IMG/VR virus record: IMGVR_UViG_3300042908_000332
Span: 1 to 60,636 of that record
DNA length: 60,636 nucleotides
Direction: 5' to 3' (one strand)
Source: a virus
The position numbers were made by a program, and so were the translations under genes. Under the pieces are notes generated by a model that worked only from the letters and a program-made list of their open reading frames with translations, was not told where the DNA came from and did not search any database. Shown here one piece after another: positions 56,130 to 60,636 of the stretch. Position 1 is the first letter of the stretch; the number at the start of each line of letters is the position of its first letter.

Positions 56130-56681
56130 ATGTATACTGTTGAAAATTCAAATGGTCAGCTTAAATTAAGTTACTCAAACTTAATTGAGGTTTATCAATT
56201 TCCGACTTTTAAAAGTGTTTCTTATGCTTTTGATACCGTCAGAAGTAATTACTATGTTTCTATTAACTTCATAGCTAACGATAAGAATAACTCTTTACGT
56301 TTATATTTAGTTGATATTACCAATCAACCTACTTGGACTGACGATGCTGCTGGAGCAAAGAATGCTGTTGGAGATATTTCTGCTTGGATCTCTAGTTCTA
56401 TCATTCCGTCAGGAGCAGGGGTTGCTGTAAAGTCTGATTTGCTAAGAGTTTCTGCAAGCACAGGAACAATCGTTCAGGCACCTAGAAGCATTTCTTTTGC
56501 TAGCGTGGGAACTGGTAATGCAACTGTATCTGCTGATGCTGGAGTTACATTTGTTACTTTAAAGCCAGGAGAAACTATTTCATATGATGCTGCTGGATTA
56601 AATAATTTCTTTGCTGCATCTACTTTCCGCTACAATACAACTACAGCTGGCGCTGAATTATTGATTATCTACACATATTAA
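56130..56681 (+). CDS. Beta-rich tail or fibre protein
   Basis: 183 residues, MYTVENSNGQLKLSYSNLIE at the start; beta-rich throughout, with SASTGTIVQAPRSISFASVG and GVTFVTLKPGETISYDAAGL near the end. It appears to be a jelly-roll tail protein or short fibre subunit. Not recognised by family, but placed between fibre genes. Confidence 0.7.
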   Translation: MYTVENSNGQLKLSYSNLIEVYQFPTFKSVSYAFDTVRSNYYVSINFIANDKNNSLRLYLVDITNQPTWTDDAAGAKNAVGDISAWISSSIIPSGAGVAVKSDLLRVSASTGTIVQAPRSISFASVGTGNATVSADAGVTFVTLKPGETISYDAAGLNNFFAASTFRYNTTTAGAELLIIYTY

Positions 56682-56684
56682 TTT

Positions 56685-58043
56685 ATGGGTACTGATATTA
56701 ATTTTAAAAATCACTTAGGCAGGACTTATGGCACTCGCATAGGTCTTCCTGCTTTTGACCCTGCTGCTCAAGCATACTTTGCGGCAACGGGCATCACAGG
56801 AGCAACACAACAGGCAGCGATTGACAACCTTGTCAAAGGCCTCAAGACCGATGGCATTTGGACTAAAATGAAAGCGGTTTATCCGTTTGTTACTGACAAT
56901 AGGAATTTGTTTAGCTATACTGAAAATTTTACAAATGGGGTGTGGACTAACACTGGTTCTATAGTAACCGTAAATACAACGACTGCTCCTAACGGAACTT
57001 TAACTGCTGATACCATTAAAGAAGACTCAAGCACAGCACAGCATAGAACCTATCAATTTTTTAATGCAACATCTGGTACATCATATACAGCATCAATTTT
57101 CTGCAAACCTGGAGTAGGAACTCGCAATATTGCTATATTATTTGGTTGTGGATTTGGTTCTGATAATCGTATAGTTTTCAATGTAAATAATGGAACAATT
57201 GTATTATCAGCTGGTGCATCTGGAACAATTACAGACGCAGGTAATGGGTGGTATCGTTGTACAGCAAGCGCAACAGCAAGCGCAACAGTTTCTTCTTGCT
57301 TACAATATCAATTAAGAGACGGTACAACTGAAATATATACAGGGGATAATACAAGTAGTTTAATTATTTGGGGAGCTCAAGTAGAGCAATCATCAACTCC
57401 TACAACCTACCAACCAATCGCAACTACACAGCAAGCATACATCGCATCACAATTCAAATACAACCTTGTCAATCCTGTTGACTCAGACGCTGCTTTCCGA
57501 TTAGTATTCAACGGAGGATGGACACATTCAAGTAATGGTGCTACTCCTAATGGAACTAATGGATATGCTGATACGAAGTTCATTCCCACAACAAATTTTA
57601 ATTCTTTAAATGATAAATGTTTTGGACTATATGTCGGAACAAATACAAATAACGGAGTTGAAATGGGTGCTTTATCAGGTGGTTACGTTGGCGACCAAAT
57701 TGTAGCAAGAAATACAAATTTAGCTGCTTCTTCTAATTCTAATTTAGACCCTTCAACATCTGCGAGCACAGATAGTAGAGGATTTTGGTTATCAACTCGT
57801 TCATCTTCATTAAGTGGAAAATATTATAAAAACTCAACAAGTATAATAACTCTTGGCGCATCTGTTTCTCAATATAACAATTCAATGTTTTTAGGAGCAA
57901 GAAGATTAACAACTTCCGCTGAAGTATTTAGCGACAAAAGATTTCAATTGGCTTTAATGGGAGATGGCCTTACCGACACCGAAGCAGCTAACCTATACAC
58001 AAGAGTTCAAGCATACCAAACCGCACTTGCTCGCCAAATTTAG
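56685..58043 (+). CDS. Tail-fibre protein with carbohydrate-binding domain
   Basis: 452 residues. The start (LPAFDPAAQAYFAATGITGA with TQQAAIDNLVKGLKTDGIWT) is a module I know from many Bacteroidota phage fibres. Residues about 72-245 are a carbohydrate-binding-like jelly roll (NLFSYTENFTNGVWTNTGSI, SYTASIFCKPG, NGWYRCTAS, WGAQVEQSSTPTTYQP), as in phage head-spike and fibre tips. The remainder is a laminin-G/concanavalin-like domain. It should bind surface glycans of the host. Confidence 0.85.
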   Translation: MGTDINFKNHLGRTYGTRIGLPAFDPAAQAYFAATGITGATQQAAIDNLVKGLKTDGIWTKMKAVYPFVTDNRNLFSYTENFTNGVWTNTGSIVTVNTTTAPNGTLTADTIKEDSSTAQHRTYQFFNATSGTSYTASIFCKPGVGTRNIAILFGCGFGSDNRIVFNVNNGTIVLSAGASGTITDAGNGWYRCTASATASATVSSCLQYQLRDGTTEIYTGDNTSSLIIWGAQVEQSSTPTTYQPIATTQQAYIASQFKYNLVNPVDSDAAFRLVFNGGWTHSSNGATPNGTNGYADTKFIPTTNFNSLNDKCFGLYVGTNTNNGVEMGALSGGYVGDQIVARNTNLAASSNSNLDPSTSASTDSRGFWLSTRSSSLSGKYYKNSTSIITLGASVSQYNNSMFLGARRLTTSAEVFSDKRFQLALMGDGLTDTEAANLYTRVQAYQTALARQI

Positions 58044-58063
58044 GATATATGCTTACATTGTTG

Positions 58064-58071
58064 TATATTTG
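58064..58071 (+). promoter_or_regulatory. -7 box with near-leaderless start of an HNH gene
   Basis: TATATTTG ends four bases before the ATG at 58076, the same spacing as at the HNH gene at 17869. No clear -33 element. Confidence 0.5.
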
Positions 58072-58075
58072 TCTT

Positions 58076-58810
58076 ATGGGAAGATGGAACAATTTAAAGC
58101 CATTGGATGCTGAATATATAGTAGGCAACTATGGTAAGAAGACAGTACAACAAATTGCAACTGATTTAAATGCAACTACTGACAGGGTTAGGAAAGTATT
58201 GAAAATGCAGGGAGTTCAAATGATGGGTAAATCTGCATTGTATGCAAGTATCAAAGAACTTAAGTTTGATTATGAAGATGCATTGTGTGAAGACTACAAA
58301 AATGGAGCAACACAAACTGAACTAGCAAAGAAGTACAAAATAGGAGCGGAGAAAGTTAGACTATTAATTGAGAGAAACAATATTAAAAGACTTGAAGGTA
58401 AGAGCGCAATGATGTCAAAAGTATGGGCATCTGGTAAGCGTCAACCAAGAAATTGCAATAAAGGTGGCACTAAAGATATTCATAATTCACTATTTGGAAG
58501 ATGGAAAGCAGGTGCTAAATCAAGAGATTATCCATTTACAGTAAGCATTGGATATTTGCAAACATTATTGGAGGAGCAAGATTTTAAATGCTCATACACA
58601 AACACTCAAATGTTATGTCCAAAAACTTACAATGAGAAGCGTGAAATGACCTCAAGTCCTTATTTAGTATCTTTGGATAGAATTGATAATGAATTAGGTT
58701 ATGTTGAAGGAAACGTACAATTTGTGTGCGTATGGGCAAACAAAGCAAGAGGAGCTTACAAAGATGAGCTATTTAGAGATATATTAAAGAAATTTAAAGA
58801 ACAAGTATAA
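58076..58810 (+). CDS. HNH homing endonuclease with helix-turn-helix repeats
   Basis: 244 residues from the ATG at 58076 (MGRWNNLKPLDAEYIVGNYG). The N-terminal 100 residues hold two helix-turn-helix units (KTVQQIATDLNATTDRVRKV; GATQTELAKKYKIGAEKVRL) for DNA recognition. The C-terminus has a HNH module: LLEEQDFKCSYTNTQMLCPK, then YLVSLDRIDNELGYVEGNVQ and FVCVWANKARG. It is related to the enzyme at 35719. It is read from its own promoter in the middle of the fibre genes, which fits a mobile gene. A 9-codon longer form would start before the promoter box and is rejected. Confidence 0.88.
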   Translation: MGRWNNLKPLDAEYIVGNYGKKTVQQIATDLNATTDRVRKVLKMQGVQMMGKSALYASIKELKFDYEDALCEDYKNGATQTELAKKYKIGAEKVRLLIERNNIKRLEGKSAMMSKVWASGKRQPRNCNKGGTKDIHNSLFGRWKAGAKSRDYPFTVSIGYLQTLLEEQDFKCSYTNTQMLCPKTYNEKREMTSSPYLVSLDRIDNELGYVEGNVQFVCVWANKARGAYKDELFRDILKKFKEQV

Positions 58811-59058
58811 TGAAATTATCAGACATCACAACCGAAGATATCACCACCTTGGTCGGACTATTGACTGAGGTGCAAAAAGACGAATTAGTCGGAGTATACT
58901 ACTCAGATGATTCTATCTACAACCCTATAACCGATATAGACGAAAATTGGGTCATCTCAACTGAGGAAATGATTTACACAACAAATCCTGATACGTTGTG
59001 GGTTAAAGACCTTGAGTTGATTCCGTATATTGCTAAACCAACACCATCTCCATTCTAA
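58810..59058 (+). CDS. Hypothetical small acidic protein
   Basis: 82 residues, MKLSDITTEDITTLVGLLTE then VQKDELVGVYYSDDSIYNPI; acidic, ends in KPTPSPF. It shares one base with each neighbour (TAATG type). It may be a fibre-assembly or chaperone protein by position. Not recognised. Confidence 0.65.
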   Translation: MKLSDITTEDITTLVGLLTEVQKDELVGVYYSDDSIYNPITDIDENWVISTEEMIYTTNPDTLWVKDLELIPYIAKPTPSPF

Positions 59059-59396
59059 TGAATACACTTAACCTAACCACCAAAAGAGGAGATACATTTG
59101 CTGAAGTTCCATTTCAGATCAATGTAAACACTGTTCCACTAAATCTAGCAGGAGCATTAATTCGTATGCAGTTACGTACTGACTATGGTGGACAGGTATA
59201 CTTAGAATTCACTTCTGTAGATAACAATGGTATCACTATTACCAATCCTGCTAACGGTGAATTCAAGATTAATCAAACCATCATTGATCTAGAGGCTAAA
59301 TCTTACAAATACGATATTGAGATAACTTTGTCAAACGGGGAAGTAAATACCTGGATACAAGGTACGTTTAATGTGGTAAATGATGTTACAAGATGA
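59058..59396 (+). CDS. BppU-like Ig-fold baseplate/fibre adaptor
   Basis: 112 residues. TTKRGDTFAEVPFQINVNTV, PLNLAGALIRMQLRTDYGG, then NPANGEFKINQTIIDLEAKS and a closing TWIQGTFNVVNDVT fit the N-terminal Ig-like domain of baseplate upper proteins (RGD(T)....F......P.DLTGA.I.MQ.R). It should be a small adaptor between baseplate and fibre. Its stop overlaps the start of the fibre gene (ATGA). Confidence 0.8.
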   Translation: MNTLNLTTKRGDTFAEVPFQINVNTVPLNLAGALIRMQLRTDYGGQVYLEFTSVDNNGITITNPANGEFKINQTIIDLEAKSYKYDIEITLSNGEVNTWIQGTFNVVNDVTR

Positions 59397-60636
59397 GTGT
59401 AGATATTAGTGTTTCAATTACAGAGGATCAGGTAGACATCATTGCTACTCCTACGGTAAACATTGTCAATGTAACTAACTCGGCTTCTATTGATCCGGGT
59501 CTATATGACTTATCAGAGTTTACCAATACTAGTGGTAACCCATTTGTTAGAACAAGTGGTTTATCTTCTTATGTACCATCTACTCGATCAATATTAACAA
59601 CTTCTCCATTAGTTGGTGGAGGGGATTTATCAGCAAATAGAACAATTAGCATTCCTCAGGCTACATCGTCTGTAAATGGATTTCTAAGTTCTACTGACTG
59701 GACTACTTTTAACAATAAGCAAAACGCTTTAGGATTCACTCCGGTTCCCGAAACACGAACTCTTACTATTAACGGACTTGCTCAAGACTTGTCGACAGAC
59801 AGATCTTGGACGATAAGCACAGGCTTAACAGTCGGCACTACACCGATAGCCTCGGGTACAATAGGACGTGTATTGTTTGAGGGTACGGGGAACGTGTTGC
59901 AGCAGTCGGCAAACCTTTTTTGGGATAACACCAATTTGAGGTTGGGTATTAATGGCACACCGACAAGTCCGTTGGAGATTTTTTACAATCCTACGGGAAT
60001 TAGCAACACTATTGGTTTAACATTAAACTCAGGAAGCACAGGCAGTACGTTAAAAGCTATAAGATTTACCGCAGGGACTTTTGGTGAATTGGGTACATTT
60101 GGTGTAAACACGGGTTCAGGTGAATTTAGATGGGCAACAAGTGCCTCATACTTTCCCACTATTTACTCAAATGGTGCGGAGCGTTTACGAATACCTACAA
60201 CAGGCAACGTCCTAATAAACACAACAACCGATGCTGGCTTCAAGTTAGATGTCAATGGTACTGCGAGGGTGAGTGGTACAGCAAGAATAGAAAGTAGCTT
60301 AACTGCTTTATCATCTGCAACTATTGGGGGTACAACTTTAGCAGCAAACGCAATTTTTCAAGTTAATGGCTCAGGAAAATACGTCAACTATAATTCGTCT
60401 TTTTCTTCAGGAAGTTTTTTAACTTACCAAGCATATGGAACTTGGGATGCTATCGGAGCAGATTCTCCTGCTGGGACAATATTAGCATTCGGTGGTTATC
60501 GTGCTTCACAATGGACAGGAATGACTTTCCACTCGAATGGCTCTGAACGGATGCGCATTTTCTCCACAGGTAACGTAGGCATCAACACCACCACAGACGC
60601 AGGCTTTAGACTTGACGTTAACGGGACTGCGATTGT
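59393..60636 (+). CDS. Large tail-fibre protein, 3' end beyond window
   Basis: At least 414 residues, open to the right edge, starting at the ATG at 59393 that overlaps the previous stop. After an N-terminal adaptor (MSVDISVSITEDQVDIIATP) there is the shaft signature LVGGGDLSANRTISIPQATS, NGFLSSTDWTTFNNKQ and LGFTPVPE, typical of phage fibres. Two copies of a module SNGAERLRIPTTGNVLINTT / SNGSERMRIFSTGNVGINTT followed by DAG(F)(K/R)LDVNGTA start at 60167 and 60536. Such fibres usually end in an S74 chaperone, which would lie outside. Confidence 0.9.
   Translation, partial: MSVDISVSITEDQVDIIATPTVNIVNVTNSASIDPGLYDLSEFTNTSGNPFVRTSGLSSYVPSTRSILTTSPLVGGGDLSANRTISIPQATSSVNGFLSSTDWTTFNNKQNALGFTPVPETRTLTINGLAQDLSTDRSWTISTGLTVGTTPIASGTIGRVLFEGTGNVLQQSANLFWDNTNLRLGINGTPTSPLEIFYNPTGISNTIGLTLNSGSTGSTLKAIRFTAGTFGELGTFGVNTGSGEFRWATSASYFPTIYSNGAERLRIPTTGNVLINTTTDAGFKLDVNGTARVSGTARIESSLTALSSATIGGTTLAANAIFQVNGSGKYVNYNSSFSSGSFLTYQAYGTWDAIGADSPAGTILAFGGYRASQWTGMTFHSNGSERMRIFSTGNVGINTTTDAGFRLDVNGTAI
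60167..60636 (+). repeat. Internal fibre repeat, two copies
   Basis: A module of about 35 residues, SNG(A/S)ER(L/M)RI..TGNV.INTTTDAGF.LDVNGTA, occurs at 60167-60275 and again from 60536 to the edge, separated by about 87 residues of variable sequence. Confidence 0.8.

Noticed and set aside
1-60636. CRISPR array, insertion sequence, integrase or lysogeny module
   Set aside because: No regularly spaced repeats, transposase or integrase motifs were seen. HNH genes are the only mobile genes recognised.

Overview
The window looks like most of the genome of a lytic tailed bacteriophage that infects a member of the Bacteroidota. A leftward block of replication, recombination and small accessory genes (about 183-16654, minus strand) is set against a rightward block of packaging, head, neck, ejection and tail genes (17869 to the right edge). 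The host guess rests on regulatory signals: many gene starts are preceded by a TAnnTTTG -7 box, sometimes with TTTG or CTTG 19-20 bases upstream, and ribosome-binding regions are A-rich without Shine-Dalgarno sequences, as in Flavobacteriia and other Bacteroidota. The short-tail style gene order (terminase, portal, acidic scaffold-like protein, coat protein, three neck-sized proteins, a 1528-residue tail-hub protein, then giant internal proteins of 935, 1555 and 1381 residues) resembles crAss-like and related podoviruses. No virion RNA polymerase motif, DNA polymerase, integrase or recognisable endolysin was found, so the exact family is left open.

Layout. 1-52: 5' part of a tRNA-Trp cut by the window edge. 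183-7752: SSB, HNH endonuclease, DUF1064 nuclease, NTP pyrophosphohydrolase, DnaB helicase, a stand-alone DnaA domain IV-like protein and a Rad52-type annealing protein, with tiny membrane proteins tucked between them. 7766-9169: small proteins and a DNA cytosine methyltransferase-like protein. 9170-9596: no gene, but a likely small RNA. 9597-16654: about 25 small accessory genes chained by ATGA overlaps, including a RadC-like protein and a lipoprotein, ending at a complete hammerhead ribozyme motif. 16655-17868: about 1.2 kb without a convincing gene, carrying a tRNA-like element, palindromes and direct repeats; it separates the two arms and is my candidate origin or control region. 17869-22125: HNH, RepL-like winged-helix protein, metallophosphoesterase, two small proteins, large terminase. 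22158-24047: tail-fibre-like cassette with an S74 chaperone domain. 24055-25397: a leftward island with a RecB-type nuclease behind a structured leader RNA. 25793-26599: a probably highly expressed structural gene as its own transcription unit. 26664-49190 and 49659-53804: portal to ejection proteins, with a ferritin gene in the middle. 53856-60636: cysteine-rich proteins and tail-fibre proteins, the last one running off the window.

The most unusual content is RNA. There is a hammerhead ribozyme whose stem III contains an intrinsic-terminator hairpin (16143-16225, minus). There are two promoter-driven RNAs (about 9452-9543 and 25402-25482, both minus) with one shared architecture: an 8-base segment near the 5' end is exactly complementary to the loop of a terminal terminator hairpin. 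There is also a D-arm-less tRNA-like element (16691-16760, minus) upstream of the gene that the ribozyme follows. The phage-encoded ferritin between two ejection-protein genes, an HNH gene flanked by a perfect 12-base repeat that preserves both gene junctions, and a set of hidden membrane proteins of 24-43 residues also deserve follow-up.
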